A stretch of DNA of 64,000 bases from Planctomycetota bacterium (GTDB lineage Bacteria; Planctomycetota; UBA1135; UBA2386): contig VGZG01000004.1 of NCBI GenBank assembly GCA_016872675.1, positions 1 through 64,000 of the forward strand, in the 5' to 3' direction. Numbering within the stretch: position 1 is the first letter of the stretch; the number at the start of each line of letters is the position of its first letter. This document shows, piece after piece, positions 1 through 9,166 of the stretch. A model generated the notes under the pieces. That model worked only from the letters and a program-made list of their open reading frames with translations, was not told where the DNA came from and searched no databases. The position numbers were made by a program, and so were the translations under genes.

Positions 1-100
1 CCGTGTAGCCGGCGGCCGTCAGGGTATCGCGCGCCGCCGGATGGATGCTCTCGAGCAGCGCGATGCGGATCTTGTGGCGCGGGTACGACGTGCGGGACAT
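1..100 (-). CDS. serA: D-3-phosphoglycerate dehydrogenase-like N-terminus (partial, runs off window start)
   Basis: Reverse-strand translation from ATG at 100: MSRTSYPRHKIRIALLESIHPAARDTLTAAGYT, resembling the SerA N-terminus (KIKFLLVEGVHQ..LRAAGYT); only 33 aa visible. Confidence 0.6.
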   Translation of the reverse strand, partial: MSRTSYPRHKIRIALLESIHPAARDTLTAAGYT

Positions 101-156
101 ACGGGGCGCGACGCTACGCGGCGGGCGTCGGTCAGACCAGAGGCGATCGCCGAGCG

Positions 157-1719
157 CTACTTGGCGACAGCGCCGCCAGCCACGGCGGCGACCTCGTCCG
201 CGAACGGCACGGAGCCGCTGCCATCCTTCTTCGTCGGCATGACGGCGCCGCGTTCGCGCAGTAGCGCGCCGAGCTGGTCGGCGAGTGCGCGCACGCGCGC
301 CGGCTCGCGCCGGGACAGGTCGTTCTTCTCGCCGACGTCGGCGACGACGTCGAACAGCTCGAGCCGGCCATCGGCGTGATGGTGGACGAGCTTGTGGTCG
401 CCGACGCGGATCGCGCTCCACGGCGGCTGGCCGGAGTAGTGGTGCGGGTAGTGCCAGACCAACGGCCGCGCCGATGCGCCGGCTGCTGCCCCTTCGCCGC
501 GCAACGCCGGCGCGAAGGACACGCCGTCGACCTGCTGCACGACGCGCCCGTTCCAGTCGACGCCGGCGACGTCGAGCACCGTCGCGAAGACGTCCTCGAC
601 GACGACCGGCTGCGCCACCACGCCGCCCGCCGCCGCCACGCCCGGCCAGCGCGCCAACATCGGCACGCGCACGCCGCCTTCGTACGGCGTCAGCTTGTGG
701 CCGCGCAGCGGCAGGTTGCGCGGGCACTGTGATGGCGAGCCGTTGTCCGACAGGAACAGCACGACGGTGTCCTGCGCGAGGTCGAGGCGATCGAGCGCGT
801 CGAGCACGTCGCCGAGCGAGTGGTCCATGCCTTCGATCATCGACGCGAGCGTCGCCTGGAACGGCGTCATGCCGATCTCGTCGTACTTGGCGCGGAAGCG
901 CGCGTCGTCCTCCCACGGCGAGTGGATCGCATAGTGCGACAGGTGCAGGAAGAACGGCGCGCCATCGCGCGCGGCGCGTTCGAGCTCGGCGATCGCCTCG
1001 CGCGTCAGCGCCTCGGTCAGGTTGACGTCGGTGCCGTGGTACTTGCCGAGGCCCGGCACATCCCAGACGGCGTCGTCCTTGCGCCCCGTCGACGAGTAGT
1101 TGCGCGTCCCTAGATAGCTGCCCGGCGCGCCGGCGGCGTGGCCGGCGACGTTGACGTCGAAGCCGAGCGTTGTCGGATCGGCGCCAGGCGTGCCGATCGC
1201 GCCGAAGTGCGCCTTGCCGACGTGGATCGTGCGGTAGCCCGCGTCGCGCAGCAGCGCCGGCAGCGGCGTCGCCGCCACGGCGCGCGCGTGTGGTCGGGAC
1301 GGCACGGTCATGCCGTTGACGCGCCAATCCGGCGGCAGCAGCGTCGGATGCGCGTTGTCCGGCGACACGTTCTGGCGCAGCGTCCAGTTGGTGACGCCGT
1401 GGCGCGCGACGTTCATGCCGGTCAGCAGCGAGACGCGCGTCGGCGAGCAGACCGCCGAGGCGTACGCCTGCGGGAACTTCACGCCCTGCGCCGCCAAGCG
1501 CTCCATGGCCGGCGTGCGATAGACGCGGTTGAGTTCGCTTGCCTTGGCCTGGAACGGCACCGACGTCTCCTGCGTGCCCATGTCGTCGACGAGGAACACG
1601 ACGACGTTCGGCGGCTTCACCCTCGGCGCAGGGGCGGGTGCTGGCGCGGGCGCGCCGCAGGCGGCAGCGAACACGGCGAACAGGGCGAGGCGGGCGGCGC
1701 CGACGCGGCGAGACGGCAT
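157..1719 (-). CDS. Sulfatase family protein (lipoprotein-like signal)
   Basis: MPSRRVGAARLALFAVFAAACG..PPNVVVFLVDDMGTQE..YASAVCSPTRVSLLTGMNVARHG (sulfatase C-x-P-x-R motif); start inside longer ORF 157..2568. Confidence 0.9.
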   Translation of the reverse strand: MPSRRVGAARLALFAVFAAACGAPAPAPAPAPRVKPPNVVVFLVDDMGTQETSVPFQAKASELNRVYRTPAMERLAAQGVKFPQAYASAVCSPTRVSLLTGMNVARHGVTNWTLRQNVSPDNAHPTLLPPDWRVNGMTVPSRPHARAVAATPLPALLRDAGYRTIHVGKAHFGAIGTPGADPTTLGFDVNVAGHAAGAPGSYLGTRNYSSTGRKDDAVWDVPGLGKYHGTDVNLTEALTREAIAELERAARDGAPFFLHLSHYAIHSPWEDDARFRAKYDEIGMTPFQATLASMIEGMDHSLGDVLDALDRLDLAQDTVVLFLSDNGSPSQCPRNLPLRGHKLTPYEGGVRVPMLARWPGVAAAGGVVAQPVVVEDVFATVLDVAGVDWNGRVVQQVDGVSFAPALRGEGAAAGASARPLVWHYPHHYSGQPPWSAIRVGDHKLVHHHADGRLELFDVVADVGEKNDLSRREPARVRALADQLGALLRERGAVMPTKKDGSGSVPFADEVAAVAGGAVAK

Positions 1720-1787
1720 GACGCAAGGGTAGCGAGTCGACCTGGCAAGCCGCCACGGGCACAGCAGCCGCGACGGCGCGCAGCGGC

Positions 1788-3200
1788 TCACGCGCCGTCG
1801 AGGCGCACGGTGCCAAGCCGGTCGCCCGGATCGCAGAAGTCGCCAAGCAGGCCGCACAGGCGCTTGACCAGCGGGTCGGTGTAGGCGTCGTAATAACGCT
1901 GGTTGTGCGGGCCGACGCCGTGCTCGGCCGAGTAGCTGCCGTCGTAACCATTCACCGCGAGTTCGTAGACGCGCGGCTGCAGCGCTGCGACCACGTCGGC
2001 GTACGGCACGCCGACGGCGTCCTCGCGCCACACGAGATTGAGGTGCGTGCCGCCGTCGCCCCAGTGGCCGTAGTCGCACAACCGCACCGCCGGCCAGTCG
2101 GCGGCGAGCAGCGCCTCGACGTCGTCGGTGAAGCGCGGCAGCAGCGAACGCGGCACCGAGATGTCGAACGCCAGCATGCGGCCTTCGCTGCGCAGGCTCT
2201 CGCTGATGTGGTGGCGCATCGCCCAGAACTCGTCGGCTTTGCCAACCAGCACGTCGAGCACGGCGTCGCCGGCGGTCTCCAAGAACGCGCCAAGGCGCGC
2301 TTCGAGGACTGCTTCGAGCGCCAGCGCGTCGGCCGGCAGCGTCGACGCCAGCTCGACCAGCACGGCGTAGCGCGGCAGCTCGGCGAACGGCTTGCGCAGG
2401 TTGGACTGGTGCGCGAACACGGCGGCGAGCGCCTTGTCGCTCATCACTTCGAAGGCGCTGAGCACGTCGCCGAGCTCGCCTTCGAGCGCGCCGAGCAGCG
2501 CCAGCACGGCGTCGCCGTCGCGACAGGCGACCAGCGCGGTCGCGCGCTGCTTGGGCAACGGCGCGCACTGCAGCACCGCCTGCGTCACCACGCCGAACAC
2601 GCCGGTCGTGCCGACGAACAGCTGTTTCGCGTCGAGGCCGGTGTTGTTCTTGCGCAGGCGGTTGGGCAGCGCCAGCACGCGGCCGTCGCCGAGCACGACC
2701 TCGAGGCCGAGCAGGTTGTGGCGCACGTCGCCGTACTTCAAGAGCCGCGTGCCGCCGGTGTTGGTCGCCACCATCGCGCCGATCTGCGGGTCGGCGCCGA
2801 GATCGACGGGGAACCAGAAGCCGTTCTGCGCCAGCCGTTCGTTGAGCTGGCTCAGCAGCACGCCGCCGTCGACGCGCACCGTGCGGCCGCGGACGTCGAC
2901 GTCGACGATCTGGTTGAGCCGTTCGAGCGACAGCACCACCATCGCGCCGCTGGCGTCGGGCGTCGACGCGGCGACGAGGCCGGTGTTGGCGCCCTGCGGC
3001 ACGACGCGGACGCCGTGCCGGCCGCAGACCTGCAGCGCCGTCGCCACCTCGGCGGTCGACGCCGGCCGCACGACACAGCGCGCCGCGCCCTTGCCGTAGC
3101 GCCAGCCGGTCTCGAAGCGCGCGCGGTCGGTCGGGCTCGTCAGCACGCCGCGCTCGCCGAGCGCGGCCAGCAGGTCGTCGATCAGGGCATCAGCGGCCAT
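1788..3200 (-). CDS. FAD-linked oxidase, D-2-hydroxyglutarate/D-lactate dehydrogenase-like
   Basis: FAD_binding_4-type region (RVVPQGANTGLVAASTP), GHWGDGGTHLNLVW and SAEHGVG motifs. Confidence 0.85.
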   Translation of the reverse strand: MAADALIDDLLAALGERGVLTSPTDRARFETGWRYGKGAARCVVRPASTAEVATALQVCGRHGVRVVPQGANTGLVAASTPDASGAMVVLSLERLNQIVDVDVRGRTVRVDGGVLLSQLNERLAQNGFWFPVDLGADPQIGAMVATNTGGTRLLKYGDVRHNLLGLEVVLGDGRVLALPNRLRKNNTGLDAKQLFVGTTGVFGVVTQAVLQCAPLPKQRATALVACRDGDAVLALLGALEGELGDVLSAFEVMSDKALAAVFAHQSNLRKPFAELPRYAVLVELASTLPADALALEAVLEARLGAFLETAGDAVLDVLVGKADEFWAMRHHISESLRSEGRMLAFDISVPRSLLPRFTDDVEALLAADWPAVRLCDYGHWGDGGTHLNLVWREDAVGVPYADVVAALQPRVYELAVNGYDGSYSAEHGVGPHNQRYYDAYTDPLVKRLCGLLGDFCDPGDRLGTVRLDGA

Positions 3201-3392
3201 GGCGTGTTCCTACCCGAGCGCGCGCGCGACCGCCACGGCGGTCAGCGGCTCGCGGGTTCGGCGAGGAAGGGCGCGAGAACGAACGTCGTGGCAGGAGCGA
3301 GCTGCGTCATCCCGGATCCTCCGGCGTGCGCGTTCCCGTGGTCGGCGATCCAGCGGACGGCACGCACGCTCGTTGCCGCGGTCGCTCGCCGC

Positions 3393-4406
3393 TCACCGCG
3401 CCGTCGTCATGCCGAAGATCGCCGTGGCGTTGCCGCTGTCGAAGCGCAGGTCGAGCACGCCCGGGGCCTCCTCGGCGCGGCTGATGAATTCGTGGAAGCT
3501 GCCCGGCACCGTGCGCGTCACCAGGCTGCCGTCGGCGTCGACGAACAGGCGTTCGATCCGTGCGGCGCGGAACGCCGTCTGGCGCACGCGGCCGCTGCGG
3601 CTGACCTCGACGTCGGGCTTCACCGGCCGGCCGCGGCGGCGCTGGTCGGCGGCGGTGGCGACGACGTCGTCGACGCGGTCGGTGGCGTGGTTGAAGGCGT
3701 TGCCCTCGGTCGCGACCCACGCCATCTCCGGCGACTCGGCGAGCAGCGCTTCGTAGTCGCTGACGCGCGGCTCCTGATGCTGGCGGTCGAAGCAGCAGAC
3801 GAGGTTGGGCAGCAGCTGGCAGGCGTCGTCGAACGGCAACTCGCCGCGCGCAGAGAGGTCGGCGAGCATCGCCTTGCTGGCGAGCGGCAGCGGATCGCGC
3901 GAGCCGCCGACGACGCGCGCGACGGCACCTTGGAACGCCGGGCTGAAGCGCTCGGGGTGCAGTTCGCTGACGAAGAACTGCGCGATCGCGGTCGGCAGGT
4001 CGCGGTGCGCGAAGGCGCGGCCGGTCATGCCGAGGCGGTCGAGCGGGTAGACGCCGGCGACGGCGAAGCCGAGCGGCTCGAGGATGCGGGCGAACGCGGC
4101 GATGCCGCCGGGCAAGGCGCCGCAGTCGGTCGCGACCGTGCGCAGCGCCCCGTGGTCGAACACCAGCTTGCGGCCGGCGCGGGCGGCGTCGCCGACGTAG
4201 GCCTGCGCCATCGGCACGCGGCGGGTGACGTCCTCGAACAGCAGCATGGTCAGCGCCTGCGCCAGCTCGGCCCGCGCGACCACGCCGCGGCGGGGCTGCA
4301 GCAGGGTCGGGTGCACGGTCAGGACCTCGAACAGGCGCACGGTGCGGGCGGTGCCGACGGTGCGGTCGAGCAGGGCCCAGAGGGCCGTTTCATGAAGGTT
4401 GATCAT
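3393..4406 (-). CDS. DUF1338-like protein (candidate 2-oxoadipate dioxygenase/decarboxylase)
   Basis: FDHGALRTVA..FARILEPLGFAVAGVY..FAHRDLPTAIAQFFVSEL..GNAFNHATDRV resembles the DUF1338/HglS (VOC-like) pattern; probable start MINLHETALWALLDR at 4406. Confidence 0.65.
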   Translation of the reverse strand: MINLHETALWALLDRTVGTARTVRLFEVLTVHPTLLQPRRGVVARAELAQALTMLLFEDVTRRVPMAQAYVGDAARAGRKLVFDHGALRTVATDCGALPGGIAAFARILEPLGFAVAGVYPLDRLGMTGRAFAHRDLPTAIAQFFVSELHPERFSPAFQGAVARVVGGSRDPLPLASKAMLADLSARGELPFDDACQLLPNLVCCFDRQHQEPRVSDYEALLAESPEMAWVATEGNAFNHATDRVDDVVATAADQRRRGRPVKPDVEVSRSGRVRQTAFRAARIERLFVDADGSLVTRTVPGSFHEFISRAEEAPGVLDLRFDSGNATAIFGMTTAR

Positions 4407-4517
4407 GGTCAGCAGTACTTCGTGCGTGGCGGCGGCGGGCACACAGCCGTTGTTGCTTCGGCAAAACACTAGGTGAATGACGCAGGAAGGCGAGCTGGGC
4501 GGCCTCGACTTCTCTGC

Positions 4518-4540
4518 ATGAGTTGTTGAGTTATACTCAT
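4518..4540. promoter_or_regulatory. Candidate LysR-type box ATGAGT-N11-ACTCAT between divergent DUF1338 and LysR genes
   Basis: Perfect 6-bp inverted repeat with 11-nt spacer (T-N11-A type) in the divergent intergenic region. Confidence 0.6.
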
Positions 4541-4543
4541 CAT

Positions 4544-5452
4544 GTGGCCCGAACCCTCCCCACCACCGCCGCCTTGCAAGCCTTCGAGTCGGCGGCCTAC
4601 CACGGCAGCGTCACCGCCGCCGCCCGCGAACTCAGCCTGACCCAGGGCGCGATCAGCCGGCAGATCCAGGCGCTCGAGCAGCGCCTCGGCGTCGAGTTGT
4701 TCCGGCGCGAGCGGCAGCGCATCCGCCTGACCGCCGTCGGCGAGCGCTACCTGCAGCACGTGCGCGGCGCCTTCGACCGGCTGGAGGCAGCGGCGCTGGA
4801 GCTGCGGACGCTGCGCCGCGGCGGCGGCGTGCTGCAGCTCGCCATCCTGCCGACCTACGGCACGCGCTGGCTGATCCCCCGCTTCCCCGGCTTCGTCGCC
4901 GCGCACCCGGACATCGAGGTGCACTTCACCACGCGCCTGCTGCCGTTCGACTTCAGTGGCGCCGACCTCGACGCCGCGATCCACCACGGCGACGCGCACT
5001 GGCCCGGCGCGCAGCTCGACAAGCTGATGGACGAGGACGTCGTGCTGGTGTGCAACGCCGGCTACCGCGACCGGCTCGGCCTGCAACGCCCCGACGACCT
5101 GCGGCGCGCGACGCTGCTGCAGATGGCGACGCGGCCGCACGCCTTCGACGAATGGCTCAAGCAGAGGGGCGCCGCGGGCGTCGACGGCCGCCGCGGCCCG
5201 CGCTTCGAGCACCACCAGATGGTGCTGCAGGCGGCGATCGCCGGGCTCGGCGTCGCCGTGCTGCCGACCTTCGTGTGCGCCGGCGAACTGGCGAACGGCG
5301 AAGTCGTCGAGGCGATCGCCGACAGCAAGCTCGCGACCGGCAAGAGCTACTTCCTGGCGCGACCGGAAGGCCGCGCCGAGCTGCCGGCGCTGACGGCGTT
5401 CCGCCGCTGGCTGCTGGCGGCGCACGGGCAGACGGCGCCGGCCGAAGGGTAG
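4544..5452 (+). CDS. LysR family transcriptional regulator (GcvA-like)
   Basis: ALQAFESAAYHGSVTAAARELSLTQGAISRQIQALEQRLGVELFRR HTH; GTG start at 4544 preferred over TTG at 4523 because the latter lies inside the LysR box. Confidence 0.92.
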   Translation: MARTLPTTAALQAFESAAYHGSVTAAARELSLTQGAISRQIQALEQRLGVELFRRERQRIRLTAVGERYLQHVRGAFDRLEAAALELRTLRRGGGVLQLAILPTYGTRWLIPRFPGFVAAHPDIEVHFTTRLLPFDFSGADLDAAIHHGDAHWPGAQLDKLMDEDVVLVCNAGYRDRLGLQRPDDLRRATLLQMATRPHAFDEWLKQRGAAGVDGRRGPRFEHHQMVLQAAIAGLGVAVLPTFVCAGELANGEVVEAIADSKLATGKSYFLARPEGRAELPALTAFRRWLLAAHGQTAPAEG

Positions 5453-5464
5453 GGTTGCGCGGCA

Positions 5465-5674
5465 ATGCCCGCCCAAGCCGTCTACCTCGCCACCTTCACC
5501 TTCGGGCGCCTCGATGGCCGGCGCGCGCTCGCGCCGCTCGAGGCGCGGATCGGCGAACGGCGCCTGACCGGCCGCTTCCCGCTGGCGCTCGCGCTGTCCA
5601 GGCTGCTGGTGGAAGCTTCGTTCCGGACGTTCGAGCGCTGGTTCCTGCGCCGCAAGGGCCGCTGGGCCCGCTGA
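5465..5674 (+). CDS. Small hypothetical protein (69 aa)
   Basis: ORF between LysR gene and next CDS, coding-like codon usage. Confidence 0.4.
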   Translation: MPAQAVYLATFTFGRLDGRRALAPLEARIGERRLTGRFPLALALSRLLVEASFRTFERWFLRRKGRWAR

Positions 5675-5729
5675 AGCTCGCGCGCGCCTCGACCGGACGC
5701 AGCCGCCGCGCTTCTATGGTCGCCCCGCC

Positions 5730-6572
5730 ATGAGGCACGAAGTGCGCAAGATCCCGCCGGCGCCGCGGCTGGTCCGCTGGGGCCCGCTACTAGCGCACCG
5801 CTGGCCGCTGGCGATCACTGGCGCGCTGCTCGTCGTGTGTGGGACGCTGGTCGCGTGGCTGATGTTCCTGCAGTCCGGCGGCAAGCCGTCGGACGCCGCC
5901 CGCCTCGACCAGGGCCCGATCGCCGTCGCCGACGGCACGCTGACGCTGGTCTCGCCACCACGGCTGTTCCCCGACGGCAGCCAGCGCCAGGAGGTGCGCT
6001 ACGAGTTCCGCGTGCGGGGCGTGCGCCTCGTCGGCGGTTGCTTCCTTGCCCCGGGCGAACGCAAGGTCGGCGACGCATGCGCGGTCGAGTACCTGCCTGC
6101 GGACCCCAACCGCAGCCGTGTGCGCGGCGGCACGCTGCACCTGGAGCACGACTGGCTGCGCGCGCGATTCTGGCTCGCCGCCGTGACGCTCCCTGGCGGA
6201 CTGCTCCTGCTTGGCTGGCTGACCGGCGTGTTCCAACTGCGGCAGGTGCTCGTGAACGGCGACGCGGCGATCGGGCTCGTGCACCGCGTGCGCCGCGTCG
6301 GCTGGCTGCTGCCGGAAATGCTGGCGGTCGACTACACCTTCCGCGACCACCACGCGGCGGTGCGCCGCGGCCGCCATTGGGTGCGCGCGCACGGCGAACT
6401 TGGCGCGCGTTTGTTGTGGATGATGGCGGCTGAGCGGTACGAGGAACTGCCCGTGCTGCACGATCGCCGCTTCCCGCACTGGAACCGCATGCTGCTGCCG
6501 CAGGACTTCCTGCCGCATGCGCTGAGCGGCAGCGGCGTCGACTTCGATCTGCCGGCGGGGCCCGCCGCGTGA
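5730..6572 (+). CDS. Membrane protein, DUF3592-like
   Basis: Two hydrophobic segments flanking a YEFRVRGVRLVGG..YLPADPNRSRV region; overlaps start of downstream helicase. Confidence 0.6.
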   Translation: MRHEVRKIPPAPRLVRWGPLLAHRWPLAITGALLVVCGTLVAWLMFLQSGGKPSDAARLDQGPIAVADGTLTLVSPPRLFPDGSQRQEVRYEFRVRGVRLVGGCFLAPGERKVGDACAVEYLPADPNRSRVRGGTLHLEHDWLRARFWLAAVTLPGGLLLLGWLTGVFQLRQVLVNGDAAIGLVHRVRRVGWLLPEMLAVDYTFRDHHAAVRRGRHWVRAHGELGARLLWMMAAERYEELPVLHDRRFPHWNRMLLPQDFLPHALSGSGVDFDLPAGPAA

Positions 6573-8527
6573 GCGACCTCGATGTCAACGGCCTGCTCGG
6601 ACCGGAGGGCCCGATCGCGCGCCGGCTGCCGGAGTTCGAGGCGCGGCCGCAGCAGATCGCGCTCGCGAAGGCCGTCGAGACGGCGCTGCGCGAGCGCCGC
6701 CACCTGATCGCCGAGGCCGGCACCGGCACCGGCAAGTCGTTCGCCTACCTGCTGCCGGCGGCCGTGCACGCCGACGCGCACCAGGGCGAGGGCCCGATCG
6801 TGGTGTCGACGCGCACGATCGCGCTGCAGGAACAACTGGAGCACAAGGATCTGCCGTTCCTGCACGCGGTGCTGCCATTCGAGTGGAGTTCGGTGACCGC
6901 GATCGGCCGCAACAACTACGTCTGCCTGCGGCGCATGCACCAGGCCGAGCGCGAGCAGGAACTGCTCGACGACCCGGAGAAGCACGCCCAGTTGCGGCGC
7001 ATCGTCGACTGGTCGCTGGCGACCAAGGAAGGCACACGCCAGGAGCTCGACTTCCAGCCGCTGCCGGAGGTCTGGGAAGCGGTGCAGGCCGAGCACGGCA
7101 ACTGCCTGAACCGCGCCTGCAAGCACTACGACCACTGCCACTGGCAGCGCGCGCGCCGACGCATGCAGACGGCGCAGGTGCTGATCGTCAACCACGCGCT
7201 GTACTTCGCCGATCTAGCGTTGCGCATCGCCGGCGCGTCGTACCTGCCGCCGCATCGCGTCGTGATCTTCGACGAGGCGCACCACCTCGAACGCACCGCC
7301 ACCGAAAGCCTCGGCCTGCGCATCAGCCGCTCGACCGTCGGCTGGCACCTGCGCCGCCTGCACGGCCGCCGCAACGCCCGCAGCCTGCTGGCGCGCCACG
7401 GCACTCAGGCGGCGATGCTGTTGTGGGAGGAAGCGCACCAACACAGCGAGTCGTTCTTCACCGACCTCGACGACCGGCTGCAGCGCGGTGGCAAGGAAGA
7501 GGGCCTGCCGCTGCACGAGGAAGCGATCGAGGAGCCGCTGTCGCCGGCGCTGCGCGCGCTGAGCATGGAGCTCGGCCAGTCGGCTGTGCGCGCGACGGCA
7601 GTCGACGCACAGATGGAGCTGCAGGCGCGCGCCAACGGCCTCGATGCGCTGTGCGCGACGCTGCGCGCGCTGTGCACGCACAACCCGGAGTCGCCAACAC
7701 CGCTGGTGCGCTGGATCGAGCCGGGCCGGCACGGCGCGCAACTGTGCGGCGCGCCGCTCGACGTGTCGGCGGCGCTGCGCCAGCACCTGTTCACCAACGG
7801 TCCGACGGCGATCCTGACCTCGGCGACGCTCGGCGTGCCCGACGACGGCGAGTTCCGCTGGCTGCGCCAGCAGCTCGGCATCGACAAGGCCGACACGCTG
7901 CGCGTCGGCTCGCCGTTCGACTACGACCGCGCGGTGCAGATGGCGATCCCGGAGGCGATGCCCGATCCGAGCGACGCGACGGCGTACCGCGCCGCGGTGG
8001 TCGAGCAGTGCGAGCGGCACGTGCTGGCGAATGGCGGCCGCGCGCTGATCCTGTGCACCTCGTGGGATCTCGTGCGCGGGGTCGCCGCGCACCTGCGGCC
8101 GGCGTTGGCCATGGCAGGCATCGAACTGCTGGTGCAGGGCGAAGGGCCGCTGCAGAAGCTGCTGGAGCGCAAGCGCGCCGAGCCGACCTCGGTGCTGATC
8201 GGCACCGACACGCTGTGGGAAGGCATCGACCTGCGCGGCGACGCGCTGACGCTGGTGATCATCGCCAAGCTGCCGTTCGCGAGCCCCGGGCACCCGCTGG
8301 TGCAGGCGCGGTTGGCGCTGATCAAGCAGCAGGGGCGCGATCCATTCGGGGAGCATTCGCTGCCCGAGGCGATCCTGAAGTTCCGGCAGGGCTTCGGACG
8401 GTTGATCCGCAGCGCGCAGGACCGCGGCAAGGTCGTGGTGCTCGACCCGCGGGTGCGGACGAAGGGGTATGGGCGGAAGTTCCTCGCGGCGCTGCCGTTC
8501 TCGGAGGGGCACGATCCGACGGGCTGA
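6569..8527 (+). CDS. ATP-dependent DNA helicase, DinG/XPD family
   Basis: Walker A EAGTGTGKSFAYLLPAA, DEAH (VIFDEAHHLE), four spaced Cys (C..C..C..C Fe-S region), GTDTLWEGIDLRG, QGFGRLIRS. Confidence 0.9.
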   Translation: MSDLDVNGLLGPEGPIARRLPEFEARPQQIALAKAVETALRERRHLIAEAGTGTGKSFAYLLPAAVHADAHQGEGPIVVSTRTIALQEQLEHKDLPFLHAVLPFEWSSVTAIGRNNYVCLRRMHQAEREQELLDDPEKHAQLRRIVDWSLATKEGTRQELDFQPLPEVWEAVQAEHGNCLNRACKHYDHCHWQRARRRMQTAQVLIVNHALYFADLALRIAGASYLPPHRVVIFDEAHHLERTATESLGLRISRSTVGWHLRRLHGRRNARSLLARHGTQAAMLLWEEAHQHSESFFTDLDDRLQRGGKEEGLPLHEEAIEEPLSPALRALSMELGQSAVRATAVDAQMELQARANGLDALCATLRALCTHNPESPTPLVRWIEPGRHGAQLCGAPLDVSAALRQHLFTNGPTAILTSATLGVPDDGEFRWLRQQLGIDKADTLRVGSPFDYDRAVQMAIPEAMPDPSDATAYRAAVVEQCERHVLANGGRALILCTSWDLVRGVAAHLRPALAMAGIELLVQGEGPLQKLLERKRAEPTSVLIGTDTLWEGIDLRGDALTLVIIAKLPFASPGHPLVQARLALIKQQGRDPFGEHSLPEAILKFRQGFGRLIRSAQDRGKVVVLDPRVRTKGYGRKFLAALPFSEGHDPTG

Positions 8528-8566
8528 AGGACGCTCCGGATCGGCGAGCGCGTCGGGGGGTCTGTG

Positions 8567-8634
8567 GCGCTCCAACTTGGAACGCTGGTCGACGCGTGTC
8601 CATCGCGCTCCAACTTGGAACGCTAGTCGACGCG
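8567..8634. repeat. Two direct copies of a 30-bp element GCGCTCCAACTTGGAACGCT[G/A]GTCGACGCG
   Basis: 8567..8596 and 8605..8634 differ by one base; core GCGCTCCAA-C-TTGGAACGC is a near-perfect palindrome. Confidence 0.85.
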
Positions 8635-8917
8635 ACTTCCGTTCCCTGTCCCTCCCAGCCCTTCAACGCCCTAGCCGCTGCGGTTGGCGTCGCCGTTGCG
8701 CCCAAGAGGCATCTGACCCCGTGTCCAAACCGCTCCGACTTGGCCCGTCGGTCGCCGCGACACGCGTGAAGTTCGCCGCGTCGCGGACGAACGGCATGAC
8801 AGCCGGCCCGCCCGCCCGCCCCGCCTCTCCGCCACACCCGGCCAGAAACCCTCCGTGCACCAATGCGACTCCAACCTCACCCCAGCCACTCCGAAGGCCT
8901 GGGAAGAAGGAGATCCA

Positions 8918-9133
8918 ATGCAACCGCAGCCGGAACCGGAACCGTTCCAACGCAGCACGGCATCGAGCGGCTCCGCGAGTCTCAACCGAGCCACCACGCA
9001 ACCCGAGTCCCGAGTCCCAAGCCCCGAGTCCCAAGTCCAGCACTTCGGCGTCACACCGGCGGCCGGCAAGGTCGGCGACATGGACGCGATCGTGCGCGAA
9101 CTCGACCGCGCGGCGAAGGTGATCACGCTGTGA
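8918..9133 (+). CDS. Possible small protein (71 aa) containing a heptanucleotide repeat
   Basis: ATG at 8918 preceded by AAGGAGATCCA; MQPQPEPEPFQRST..PESRVPSPESQVQHFGVTPAAGKVGDMDAIVRELDRAAKVITL. Confidence 0.3.
   Translation: MQPQPEPEPFQRSTASSGSASLNRATTQPESRVPSPESQVQHFGVTPAAGKVGDMDAIVRELDRAAKVITL
9002..9036. repeat. Heptanucleotide tandem repeat CCCRAGY x5
   Basis: CCCGAGT CCCGAGT CCCAAGC CCCGAGT CCCAAGT. Confidence 0.9.
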
Positions 9134-9166
9134 GCCGCGCGCCTTTCTGCGCCGGCGCCGGACCGC

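Noticed and set aside
3200-3392. Possible small minus-strand ORF (VRAVRWIADHGNAHAGGSGMTQLAPATTFVLAPFLAEPASR)
   Set aside because: Coding-like third positions but only about 40 aa, no clear start signal or recognised family; insufficient support.
1905-4472. Very long plus-strand ORFs such as 1905..4472, 10406..12922, 12932..15427 (5' part) and 57995..60826
   Set aside because: Antisense shadow ORFs caused by high GC; translations are Arg/Ala/His/Val-rich low-complexity, while the opposite strand encodes recognisable proteins.
6569-8527. Defence-associated helicase island around the DinG-like gene
   Set aside because: Neighbours are housekeeping/hypothetical genes with no nuclease, toxin or restriction partners; ordinary DinG/XPD-type helicase.
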